From contig VXAZ01002115.1 in the NCBI GenBank assembly GCA_013399875.1, forward strand, positions 290,570 through 354,569: DNA of 64,000 nucleotides, given 5' to 3'. The first letter of the stretch is position 1, and every line of letters begins with the position of its first letter. This document shows positions 26,221-38,300 of this stretch, piece after piece. Source of the stretch: Gymnorhina tibicen (lineage: Eukaryota; Chordata; Aves; Passeriformes; Artamidae). A program made the position numbers and the translations under genes. The notes beneath the pieces are model-generated. The model saw only the letters and a list, made by a program, of their open reading frames with translations, had not been told where the DNA came from and ran no database searches.

Positions 26221-27744
26221 TATTATCTAGTGTGATCTTCCAAGTACCCTGGGAATACTGCTTCACCCACCAATTCCTGCTCCAAATCTATTTGGATGTT
26301 TTCAAATTATGTTGACCTTGATACTATATTGCAATCTGGCTACAACATCAAAATATAGCTCCACATTTATAAAAGCTTACACTGTAGTATCAATCAGTTT
26401 ATTTTTTACTAAATACATTCACACTTCTTTCTCACACATCTCAATTTTTAATTAACAGCAACCAATGGTTAATTCAAAATGTAAAAAATATCCTGTATTA
26501 TGCAACCACAACCAGGGAAATGAAAAAAATAAAACAGAAAATAGGCCCATTTGTTTGCTTTCCTGCTGTGATTTGAAAAGCAGATGATCTGGTTTTTTTA
26601 CAATTGCTTTAAGAGCATAGCTTTGTCAGCCAGGCTCCTGATCTGAGCCAATTTTTCCAGTTGATCTGCAGACCCCTTAAAATGGGTGTTTCTAATCCTG
26701 TTGTAAACACAGACGTGACAGATACCATCCTGGCAGATACCTCTCGAGCAGCAACGTCCATCGCAGCTGCGAGAGACGTGCTGGGGCAAGGCTCGTCTCC
26801 GTCATCCCACTGCATAATCCCAGGTTTTCACACAGTAAACTTTTGTATTCCAGCCCAACAGTCTGTTCACTAAAAGACCAGACCTCATTTTCCCAAGCTC
26901 TCTTGCATTCCTGTTATTTTTCTACCTCTGATAAAGGCTGGTTTGCAGCTTGTTACCCTTCCATCCCTGTCCCACTCCCCAGTTCCCTCACCAAGAACCA
27001 CTGCATCAGAGCTTTCAGGCCCTAATTGCTCTATTTTAGCATGGTTAGCAATTAATTTAAGTAGGAAAAACAGGGAGCCAAAATTCACTGATGCAGACAT
27101 AGAGATATCCAGTGTGGAAACAACAAACTCGCCTTGTTCCCCTTGAAGTCTGATTCTTGGCATGTTTAATTTTAAACAAATATATCTGTTGCTGAGTGGA
27201 TAGCCATCTTGAAATCTGAACTGGTGTCAAGATGCTCAGTGGCACTAAGTGGTGCATTTTCCTCAGCTTCCTTCAAAAAAGCATTTATTTTTGGTCTCAG
27301 AACTCTAAAGTTAATTTGGCTGCTAGTCCAATGAGATCTCACTCATGCAAAGGTTTGTTTCTGCTTGAAAATCACATAGAATACAGATATTTATGAATGA
27401 AGCAGCAGTGGAGCATGGTTGGTATAGTACTATAAATTGTACAGCCTTTCACTTTTCTATCAAGCTGAAGAATCCTTCAGTTTTTGTAAGTTCTCCTCTC
27501 AAACACACCCTATACTCTATTTCTTCACTAAGTCAAGCCATACTGAGTTCAGCTAGCATTGTTTTTAAGAAGGGTACCAACTATTGTCCAGGATAAAACA
27601 ACAAATTTACAGCAATTTTTAGCAAAGGAGAAAAAGTCTAATTAGCTATTTCTCAGCTTCAGTCTTGACAATATGTACATTACCTGTTTATCTCATATTC
27701 ACCAGGCTTTCCCACCAGGCTCATTATCGAGGTATAATAGCATC

Positions 27745-28470
27745 CTGCAATCCCAGGCACAACTACAGGTTGGGTGGAGAAGTAATTGAGAGCAGTCCTG
27801 CAGAGAAGGACTTGGGTTTGCTGGTGGATGAGGGGCTGGGGAGCAGCTCAGAAAGCCCAGAAAACCAAATGTATCCTGGGCTGGATCAGAAGCAGCGTGG
27901 GCAGCAGGGTGAGGGAGGGGATTCTGCCCCTCTGCTCTGCCCTGGTGAGACCCCACCTGCAGAGCTGTGTCCAGCTCTGGTGTCCCCAACACGAGAAGGA
28001 CATGGAACTGTTGGAGAAAGTCCAAAGGAGGGTCATGAAGTCAATAAAGGAGCACATCCCCTACAAAGCCAGGCTGAGAGAGTTGGGGCTGTTCAGCCTG
28101 GAGAAGGGAAGGTTGTGTGGAAACCTCATGGCAACCTTGCAGTATCTGCAGGGGCCTGCAGGGAAGCTGGAGAGGGACTCTTGGTCAGGAACTGTAGTGA
28201 CAGGACAAGGAGTAATGGGTACAAACTGAAAGAGGGGACATTTAGTTTATAAACTAGGAAGCAATTCTTTACTGTGAGGGTGGTGAGACACTGGTACAGG
28301 TCACCCAGAGAAGAGGTGGATGCTTATCCCTGGAAGTGTTCAAGGCCAGGCTGGATAGAGCTTTGAGCTGCCTGGTCTAGCGTGAGGTGTTCCTGTCCAT
28401 GGCAGAGGGGTTGGAACAAGACGATCTTTAAGGTCCCTTCCAACCATCCTATGATGCTGTGATTCTATGA
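27745..28470 (+). mobile_element. CR1 LINE 3' portion, plus strand, with intact 3' end
   Basis: The plus frame at 27786-28229 reads the CR1 ORF2 C-terminal region: CILGWIRSSVGSRVREGILP, LCSALVRPHLQSCVQLWCPQ, HEKDMELLEKVQRRVMKSI and LRELGLFSLEKGRLCGNLMA. It is followed by a frame change and by the 3' UTR text AAGGTCCCTTCCAACCATCC. The element ends at GATTCTATGA (28461-28470), the characteristic avian CR1 tail, followed by an AAT run. It is 5'-truncated and frameshifted. It is the best preserved CR1 in the window. Confidence 0.95.
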
Positions 28471-28472
28471 AG

Positions 28473-28486
28473 AATAATAATAATAA
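28473..28486. repeat. Short (AAT)n run at the CR1 tail
   Basis: Four to five AAT units directly after the CR1 terminal octamer. Confidence 0.8.
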
Positions 28487-31400
28487 ATATAAAGCCTGGT
28501 CAATTCAGGTGTAATATTCAGCGCTATAGAGATGCCTTAAATAAACTACCAGGAAAATTACAATTAAGTTTTGACAGAAGCATTTGCATAGAATAGTTAA
28601 TAAAAAAAATCACTTACTAAACCTTAATGTTTTTAATAATGACAAAATGACAATTAAGAGTGACCTAATATGAATATTTAATTAGGCCTAGTAACATGTA
28701 AAGACTAATTCCAGTAACTAATTCTAAGGACTGACTTATTTTTTGACCACTCTGCTTGGTTGTCAGGGGGAAAAAAACCCACAACTTTTACAATTCATTG
28801 CTGAAAATAAATTGGAGCTAACTGCCTCTTTTCAGGAAAGTCACACTGCCAGATTAGAACACAAAACATATTTTTAAGGAATTTCAATTTTTTTTTTCCT
28901 GAGGAATAGTAAAATTACCTGGATGAATACAATTACTATCCAAGAGGCAGCACTTAGAGCTACACATACAGGGAAACAGAACACCCTTTTTTTCCAGTTG
29001 TCATTGCCAGCAGCCCTACCCAATCCTGCTTTGAAGTCTAATTTGGAAATTTGTCCCAGGGCTCCAGCCTGTGATTTCTCTTTTCCTGGAGCATCCCATG
29101 GCTCTATGGAAAAAATGATACATTTGTGCTCCCCAGTGATCGCCACTGTTGCAGAATGGACGTGAGCTGGGAAATGACACCTCAGTTGTGCGTAAGAGAG
29201 GGGAGGGAGCCCACATTGCTGCAGTCCAGGCTGGAGCCTGGTCCCCGAGGACTGAACTGGATGTTGGTGGGTCAGAGGACAGACAGCACGAACCCAGCGC
29301 TGGTGTCGCATCTCCACCTCTGCCTGTAGGTCACGTGCATTTTGGAGGATGGGTTTTGCCTGACAGCGCTAATGAATTTCCTGCTTCTCATAACTTCCAT
29401 CCTGAGCGGTCCAATTCTTCATGGGGGTTGCCCAAAGAGGGTCTGCAGCAAGGAGTTGAATCATTACCAGAGTAGAGCAAAATGCCACTGGCATGTGAAG
29501 AGATGGCAGCAACTGGTAAGAAGAGCTGACTGCCTTAACAGAACACACAGCGCAAAAGACAGCAATAAATTTAACTGCAACCTGTTTTTCAGTGGTTACA
29601 CTGTCCAGGCGGGACCTGTCAGCATGGCCATACTATTTAGACAAAGGGAATGAGTCCAGCTTGGTTTGAAGTTGTGATTCAGGCTAATTACAACTGCTCT
29701 TGCCCAAGACAGGCCCCTTCCACTCTTTTGGGCAGCCCCAAATTCATAAAGACTATCTGGGAGTTTCTCTCTCCCAGATTTTCTCTCTTTGAAAACTGAG
29801 CTGTTCCATCACATTCGAGACAAAACATGCATGGAAGATGGAGGCTCTTCTTACTGATCAGGGACATGCAGGGATGGATCATGATGGGGAAGATGTTGCA
29901 CCATTCTGGTGGCATCTCACTTGCAGCTTTCAGGGAATCCTTTCAGGGAAACCAGAGACAACTTCTGCCCAGCCAAGTTTGGGGACTGAGTTCCGGTTTG
30001 GGAGGGTTAGCAAGCAGTAAAGGGTCCTTACCTAAAAACCACCACAGACTACCAGTCAGGTCCTTAGCAGTTACCTCCCTGTGTCTGGACAGCTGTTACT
30101 CCTGGGGGAGAAAATGCATGTCTTTCTTCCATGTGTTCCTGTGAGTGAGAAATCATGGTGAAATTCCACATTGAAAACTGACTGCAAATGCAGCACCTTC
30201 TCATATAACCAACCTGCTCACTCCGTGAATTATCACTTCTGCTGATTTCAGGTGACAGAAATCCCTTCTGCTTTCTAGTTGCATAAAACTGACACCATTG
30301 AGAGCAAGAGAAAGAGAAAAAGGTTTTCTCTGTATCATCAGCTTTCAGATTTCCTTTAGCAGGGACAGTGCAGAATGATGCAGAAGACACAGCTTCACAT
30401 ATGGATCCCAACCAGTTATTAAAAACAATAAATACAGACCCCTACACCACACCTTTTCCTGGGTTATTTTTCAGAGCAGAGACACTCTAATGTTTTATAA
30501 AATTACTTCCTGAAGACTGCACTTTTGAAGCAGCACAGCTATGTTTAGCATCCAAAACAGACTCTGGAACCACCAACATAAAAAAAAGTCATGAGGTACA
30601 CCAATACCAGCTCATCTGGTATCCTCCACTTTGACCCTGCACCTATGCTATCACAGAGTCTTTTAGTTTTTCTGATCTGTCAGAGTGTAATGGTTTAGGC
30701 CAGTCACCCCAAGACACAGAGAATGCCCCAAATGAAGAATTTCTAGTGGAATGGTTCCTCCAACACCATTTAGCAGTCTTGGCACTGAGCTAACATAAAA
30801 GGGGAGAGCTACAAAATGAATACAAGACACCACAGCAGCCAGGTTTTACTTAAGTGCTTTCAGTAAGAGATGAAGGCATGAAGTCCAGGTGAAGGAAGGT
30901 CTCATGATGTTTTTATCATCACATAGCCATGTCAAGTCACCGACTTGTCCCATGTAAATGCTCCAGGCTGTGTGTATATGCCCTGGCAGCAGAAATGGTA
31001 CTGGTTCTGTTTGCTGCTTTTTAGTGCAGGGTATTTGTATGGCATAGACAGGCATATACACAGGCATAACAAGGGAAAGAGCAAGCAGATGATGATTTTG
31101 TGCTGTGCAAGGAAACATTGTGAACAAAGCCCAGTGAGCATATAAATCCCCGCCTGGTCAATTATGAAGTTACATCTTTATCTATCATTGTTACCCAGAG
31201 GAGGGAAATGTCCAGATCTCTGGCAGTTTTTCTACAGTACCAGCTGCAAGACATGCCAATAGCTCTAATTGCTGAAAACATTCTTGTGGTGACGAAATCG
31301 ACGCTTTATCTTCACTCTCAGTAACAGCCAGGGATACTGATTTGAAGCCAGAGTCTTTCCTCATGGAGACATATGCCACTGCAGTAACTGGCTTAATCAG

Positions 31401-34400
31401 CCCTCTAATTTGCATGGTCACAGATCAAGTTCCCTCCAACTCTTTACACACCCAACACTCAAAATGCAGATGCCTGTCATTTAAAGGCCTAAAACCCCTG
31501 CTTGCCAGACTCCTCACCTGGGGGAAATTATTTCCAAATCCCTAAGCTAGGAACCAGAATAGCTGCTGCTGACACCAGTGCTGAACCAGTCAGTATTTCA
31601 AGCCATGGCCACTGCTCTCAGCCTTGTGCCAAGCTCTGCAGCAGCTGTGCCTGAGGGGACTGATGCCAAACCATCCATGCCCTCCCCATGAGTCCCCAGC
31701 ACACTTGGAGAGGTGGTGAGGGAGAAAGAAAAATGAATAATTTCCTCTCAGTTCTTGTCTTCCCTCCAAAATGGGATGAGGCCCCCTCAAGGCACGTGGA
31801 GGAACTGCTCCTCTGCTCAGGGGCTTCAAGGGAAGCTTCAACAAGTTCATTAGGAGGGAGAAGGATCTTGCCACCCATTTTGGGCTAGGAAGAAATATAC
31901 AGCTTCCAAAGCCGATGGATGTTCACTGTGGTGTTAGGTGGAACAGACTGCACCTCCACAATGCAGCCTGGCCTCACTGCCAGCAGGGCGATGTCTCCTG
32001 CATGTATCCCAGGCCAAAGCAACCAGGACACTACCTCCCAAGAACACTTCCCAAACACCACCAGTAACTAGCTAAGTTCCGCAGGGCAAACCCCTGGTTT
32101 GGATATTGTAGGATGGACTGCAAAGCCGTGGCCAGCCAAGTTGACACCTTCTTTTCAGGATTTGAGTAAGAACTGTCTCCATACTGTTTCTTCTGCTCAA
32201 CGCCTTGTGGGTTGAGTTAAGAATAATATGGGACAGAATTTTCACTGGGAAGATTGACTCTTTTACCAAGAGCCAAACAATCCATGATGTTTATGAACTA
32301 ATTTTAGGCTTTTTTGGGATAATGAAGGCCATATTCCCAGGGCAGTTTTTAGTCTGCTTCCCTTTCATCCATGTGCAGAGACAGGAGGGGTAGGTAAGGT
32401 GCAGATCTTAAAGAAAGGGGTAATAGGCAGTGCTGAAGCAACAGTGGAGAAATAGCTAGAGGTGATGTCACAAATTAATACTTTAGAGTCACTTAAGGAA
32501 TTACAATCAAAGATATTAGCAAAAATGGGCTTAATATGACTTTATAAAAATGTGCATTAACAAAGTTCAATGACAAGGTTCACTTTATTACCTACCACAT
32601 GGATGAAACATACAAAGGCAAATCAGGTTAGAATCCTGAGTGAATATTTAGAGTGACAGAGACCAAAGATGCAACAGGGTTCGGGCAGCTCTCCCCTTGA
32701 GTCATGAGGCTCAGAGTGGACCCCCTTGCTTTCTACACTCATGATGAAGCCTAGCTGCAGCCAGGGCCAGTCTTAGTCTCAGACTTGGACAATTGTTTGT
32801 ATCTAAAGGAATCAATTACATGATTTCATTAGTATTAATTTAGCATGCTATCAGCCACTTACCAAGGATCTCTTGCAAAGAAGGGATCTCTCTGCCTTCA
32901 GTAAGGAAGGATATCTTGATCTCAGCTAAAGAAGCTCAAACCTTGAGAGGCATCCCAGCTCCAGTGGAGATCACATTTATGCAGCCACATGGCCCAGCAA
33001 GGAGAGCTCAATTAGGCTGTCTTATTTATGGGATAAAGCAGTTGGCTCACAGTTCAAGGGCATACAGCGAGAAAGGTAAGCATGAGACTCCTTGTACCCA
33101 CACATGTGAGTCTTGGTAAAACCACCTGCTACCCTTGCATTAATGGTATGATTGGTGTTCCAAGTTCATGTGCATTGATACTGCCTGGGTCACTCTGCCC
33201 CTTTGTGGGTTCCCTGAGGGAGATTTTGTCCTGCCTGTGGCCCAGATCTTTACTGTTTTTGGAGTTTGCACCAAACCACTGCTAGTTTGGTTAAGGAGGT
33301 TAAGTGCATCCATCACAGATGAATGCTCTGAGTCTGTCAATTTGTCAAATTTGCCTAGTTTGTCAATTTGTGCAAATCAACTTCAGTGAAAACAAGTAAG
33401 CTCCATCCACTGGGGAGCTGACCCTTTACTGCAAACATTTCCCGATTCTCAGCTGCCACGAGGATAAAACAGGCTGGTTCTGTACCCATCTGAGTGGCTG
33501 CATTCAAATATTTCCAAATATTTTAAATGTTCCTTTCTTGCTTGTCAGGGTTACATATCCTTGGATAGGGTTTCTATAACAGGTTTCTAACATCCTTTCG
33601 CATACCCTTAAAATTGCCTGTAATGTTAGAGAGAGCTCTAATTTTGCATAGTTTAAACCAGTCATAGCTGCAGAGCTGTTATATCCTGTGCATCTTGCCT
33701 CAAGGCACAACGTAAATGAAAGTGGAGCTAAGAATAGGACCTCGTGTCTCAGCTGAGGAGAGAAGCATGTGCCTGCCTACATAAGGAGAAGTAGGTTATA
33801 TTTCTAATAACAAGCAACTTTTTTCTTTTTTTTTATGAAGAAAGAAATAAAATGTCAAAAGTATAAACGAATTTGAGCTGATCTATTCTCCTTGCCTCAT
33901 TCCTAAGCAGATAAACTAAATATATACAAGAAAAACAGACAGACAAAAAATTCTCAAAGGAAAATCCTGTCTTGTTTAAGATATAATGAATTCAGTCTTC
34001 AGAGACCATGAAGTCTGAGAGTTTTTAAGCTCTGTAATGTCAGTTGAATAATTATCTCACAAAATGCATTTGTGTAGGTAAAGTCCCTCTGGTTTGGTTG
34101 TTTTCCTGCTATGAAATGGAAAGCTGCTAACCCCCTGGAAAAAAAAGCACAGGGAAATCAGAGAATATCAAGTTTGTGTAAACACTGCTTTCCACCTGTA
34201 TTCTTCGCCTAAGTCTTGGTGATGAAACACCTTAGAAATAAGGCTTCTCTGTGACACAGACTCCTCTCCCAGTTGCATGTGCAGACGACCAGAGTGAAAT
34301 ATTAAAATAAGGAAAATTAATCATGTTGCCAAACAGCTGAGTGTTAAACATGTCATTAACCAAAAATCTTACACTGGGTTGAAATACAGATGTTTCAGAA

Positions 34401-34536
34401 AAATACTCTAATCAAACAAATTTTTTTTGTTAAGTTCATTAAAAATAGAATATTACTTGAATTGCAAAGTGCCTGTGTCATTAACTTGATTAGTTTTTTT
34501 CAGATGTAGAATATTTTACATTTAGGAGATAAAATC
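28487..34536. other. Intergenic, nothing firmly recognised
   Basis: Unique sequence. A TGTAATGG start at 30687 with a TATAAA at 31140-31145 could hint at an LTR, but termini and target duplication do not match. An octamer ATTTGCAT lies near 31407. Confidence 0.5.
33335..33376 (+). repeat. Short imperfect tandem repeat
   Basis: TGTCAATTTGTCAAATTTGC is followed about 26 bp on by TGTCAATTTGTGCAAAT. Confidence 0.7.
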
Positions 34537-34665
34537 TGGCAGCATGGCCCTGTGGATATGGAACTGGATTAAGAATTAATCTGTTAATTGGTCGGGCAAT
34601 TGGGCAAAGTACATAATCCTCTGCATGATTCATATTTCTTCATCTTTAATACAGAGTTTTTATGC
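34537..34665 (+). mobile_element. Ancient MIR-like (CORE) SINE fragment
   Basis: GGCAGCATGGCCCTGTGGAT then ATGGAACTGGATTA parallels the tRNA-derived head of MIR-family SINEs (GCAGCATGGCCTAGTGGATAGAGCACTGGACTGG). Downstream, TTGGGCAAAGTACATAATCC then TCTGCATGATTCATATTTCT and TCATCTTTAA parallels the MIR core (TTGGGCAAGTCACTTAACCTCTCTGTGCCTCAGTTTCCTCATCTGTAAAA). The order and spacing are right but divergence is high and the middle is shortened. Confidence 0.65.
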
Positions 34666-35238
34666 ACTCCAACTTTCCCGAAGTGTTTTGATTTACACAG
34701 ATAAAAGGCTTATATTAATTACTATAGATGAATACTGAAATGCCATAAAAGCATTGCTTAATGAAATATTGATTTAAAAAATATCAAGTAGGACTAAGTC
34801 CTTGCCTTAGATGTTGAGGAAATGCCTGTGAAGTAGGGGTCTCAGATCAGGCTCCTCAGAGATGATTCACGGCTCTGATCAGAGGAGCAGACAGGATATT
34901 CAGAAGTACTGAGTTGTTCAGTGCAAAAGGCAAGCCCTGGGTCTCCTGAATGGCCTTCTGGGATTGCCATTAACAGTCCTAACACAGGCACTTGAGATGC
35001 CACCACTGCTCATGGCAAGATCCCTGGCAAGACTCCAGTGTCTTCAGGCTGGGTTTTTTGTTAAGTGCAAATGAAACCTAGGGGAGGTGAAGGTATCATT
35101 TCATCTCTTGCAAGAAGCTTCCAATTGTGTGCTCTGTCTCTTTTAGTGGAGAGTGCTCTGGACCTGGAGGGGTGGGGGAAGCATTTAAAGGTTAGTAGCT
35201 AATGAGGTTGTGTGGAATCAGAGAGACCAGAGACAGAA

Positions 35239-35385
35239 GGAGGACGAGGAGGGGGAGGAGAAGAAGGAGGAGAAGGAGGAGAAGGAGAAGNNNNNNNNNN
35301 NNNNNNNNNNNNNNNNNNNNNNNNGAGAAGGAGGAGGAGGAGGAGGAGGAGGAGAAGGAGGAGGAGGAGGGGGAGGGGGAAGGGG
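35239..35385. repeat. GAA/GGA polypurine tract with embedded gap
   Basis: An imperfect trinucleotide purine tract of GAG, GGA and GAA units. It is broken by 34 undetermined bases at 35291-35324. The plus strand is almost entirely purine. Glu/Arg/Gly-rich frames here are artefacts. Confidence 0.95.
35291..35324. other. Sequence gap (34 N)
   Basis: A run of N inside the polypurine tract. The true length of the missing sequence is unknown. Confidence 0.99.
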
Positions 35386-38300
35386 TTTCTGATAACTAAA
35401 ATTAGGGAATCAACAGAGAGCTGTTTAAGCCTGTATTTGCAGAGACATTTACAATAACCCACAAACACCTACAATTTAATGCACCGTGGATATTTTAGGT
35501 GGCAGTGGTATGCTGAAGCATTTCAATAATGCAGTAAGGAAGTTTAACTATAAGGACAATGTGACAACAGCCTTGTAATTGATGTTTTATCATTAGAAGG
35601 TAAATGCTTGAAAAGAGGTTGAAAAGCAATCTGAAACATATGAGAGGTGGAAAATCATGTGAGCAGTATGTAATGGGTAAACGAAATAATTTTACCTTTT
35701 TACCCTCATAGTAATGAACTGTGACACCTTTATTTTTATGTTTCTATTATAGTCCTTCTCTGAATTCTGCCCTTTTTTGTGTTATTACATTTTCCTCTTA
35801 CCATTCTGCATTTTTACACTTCTTTCTTTATGCTGTTTCACATACTGGATGGCACGGAGGTAAAACTGACCACAACTGTGTTTCCTGAAGCTACCGTGAA
35901 TGCTGCCTAGTAGTTTATCAATCTAACTCAGTTTTCTTCCCTGCCAGAAAATCACTGGGAAGAGTGGCAAGGGACGAACATGGCTAACTCAGATCTGAAG
36001 CCCTGAGGCTGCATCTGCCAGTGCATCACAGGTCACAGAGCCAGCGAGTCTGGCAGTGCTGCTCATCCACCAGAAGAAGAGAAGAGACATGTGCAAAGCC
36101 ATGCTCTCACCTTTGTCCGCTTCCCAGCCTAGATCTGTGGTTTCTGAAATGAAATCTGGCTGCTGGGGAGGCTGATGGCACAGCATGGCCGTTAGCATTT
36201 GCACCACACTGGGGCTGCAGATGAGCCCCTGGAAACCACTCAGGGCTTCGGGCTACAGAAAGCCAGGTGAAGCTCTGAGAAACCCCAGACTAGACTTCAG
36301 TGCAGCCAGGTATTTTATCACAGGTGTAATTTTAATTGCATCCATAATCCCACTGAAGTCTGCAGGGCTACTCACATCTCTCCATTTAGACACCTTCTCT
36401 AAGTGCTTTGTTAAATCTGTCCCTGGAAGCTTATAGATTTTTTTTAACCATGTTTAGACCTCTTACCCCACACAACAGCTTGACAAGTTTAATTAACAAC
36501 CCCAGTGGTACTTAAGTGACCCAGAAGCACAGCTTAAAGCACAGATGGAAGTCAAGACAGATCAAGTGAAGGAAGATAAAAATCCAATTGGATGAAACTC
36601 TAACCCTGTATCGAGTACCTATGCCACAAGTATCCCAGCCAGCTTCTTAGAGACTCCTGCAGGGTGAGGTGATATTCAGCAGGAGCCTGAGATACTGACG
36701 TTTGGCACATAATAGCAGAGACAGCAGACTGAGACGTGAACAAAAGAGGAAGAAAACAATAAACATGCAGTGAATGTCTGGTCAGCCTGCAGAGCCCACC
36801 CACAATGTGTTTGAAGGCAGGAGCTTGTAGCCTCCTGCACGGGGGATGTGAGCTCTCAGCCCCCTGCAGCTCTGTGCATGGTACATTAAGAGGAGCGATT
36901 CAATACAACAGAAATTATAGAAGCCAAAAAAAAAAAAAATCCACTACATTTACTGGTTTATGAAGTGGGGGGTGGGGAAATCTCTCATTCATCTAATCTG
37001 CAGCAATGCATTTCTGCTTTTTTGTTGGTGTCAGGGAGAGAGCTGCAGGCACAGAGGCTCAAGGCACACTAATTCATGTATTCTCTCAGGGTAGTCTGTG
37101 CCATGTACAAGAGCCACTGATAAAAAGAAATCAAACCCAGCAGACAGCAGCTTAGGGTTCAGCTTTGCCTTTTCTGCTGGGATCCAGAGTGCAGTCCTCC
37201 ATCTCTGTGACTGCCCTGTGCCAGCTATTTTCTTGGGTTAGCCTGGTCTGTGATCCTACAACTGCAGACAATACAGAAGCATAAATAAAAAATACCTCCA
37301 CAGAAATAATTTAAAGGGATGATCTAGAAATAGACTGAGTTCTCATCAGGGCTTCAGTTCCGGTAGTGATGGTGGCTTTGATGTGCCTTCTTCAGACTCC
37401 ATGCTAAATTCATACATCCATCTCATTTTAAAGAGTGGGAGAATTAATCCTGATTTTAGCTCTGTCACTTCAGGGAACGTACATGAAGAAGGAAACAGCC
37501 CACTAAAATAGATCTGAACTCAAGTCATGAGGTGAAAGTGTAATGCTTTATGAGTATCCATTTAGTATCTAGTGAAAATACAGAATATTCTGGATTTTAT
37601 CCATCTGATTTTATAGTTCTCTGAATAATGGAGTCAAATCTGAAAGCTATATCTAGTAAACTCTTCATATAAAAACAAAAGCTGGGAATCAGCAAAAAAA
37701 ATGAAAGTGTGAAAAGTTTCACTTCAATTCCCTTTTTTTTTTCCCCACTGTAACTTCTCTCCCACTATCACTTCAGTGATTCAAATTCTACTCCACCATC
37801 TGTTCTGAGAAGAAATAAATGGAATGCGTCTAATTTCTGGAAATTCTGAAACAACCTGGGTAATCTTGTTCCAACAAAGAATCTGAGTACGAATCAGCTT
37901 TCTGATCTTCATATTATACAAGAAAATGCAGCTGAGACTGGATCAAAAGAATGCTTATAGAACAGAAAGCAAACATCCCAACAGAGTAAATACAGACCAA
38001 AAAAATATATATATACTCCTTCACTGCTCTGCCTAATGTACCCATGACCTCAAGTGACATGGTAGTGTTTCACTGCCAGACTGTGTAACAAGTCTGAAGG
38101 ATGTTCATAGCAAAGTTACTGAAGAAAGTTCCCTCAAGACTCTGGACTAAAAGTTAAAAGTGAGTATTGAATCTGTAATCTAACTTGGCAGACTTGAAAC
38201 CATGTTTTTAACCTTGTCAGCTGCCCATGAGTTACACAGCATGAAAAGCATCCCTTCTCTTTGATGGCCAAGGCAACTGTACATCATCTTTTCACTGTGA

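Larger units (their letters stand above)
12571..27744. other. Intergenic, largely featureless
   Basis: About 15 kb of unique sequence alternating AT-rich stretches with moderately GC-rich ones (13030-13650, 17480-17920, 21060-21480, 25821-26220). The longest frames (13872-14300 minus; 21070-21480 plus; 17532-17927 plus) lack family resemblance and splice context. The minus frame 26598-26789 is discussed in the findings. I see no transposon I can name. Confidence 0.55.

Noticed and set aside
27665..28252. 195-residue plus-strand frame
   Set aside because: Off-frame reading of the CR1 ORF2 region; the true CR1 register is the neighbouring frame and is itself frameshifted.
30687..31200. TGTAATGG... 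as an LTR start with TATAAA at 31140-31145
   Set aside because: No matching CA end with inverted terminus and no target duplication longer than 3 bp could be found.
35199..35468. Glu/Arg/Gly/Leu-rich frames across the polypurine tract
   Set aside because: Repeat artefact interrupted by undetermined bases.
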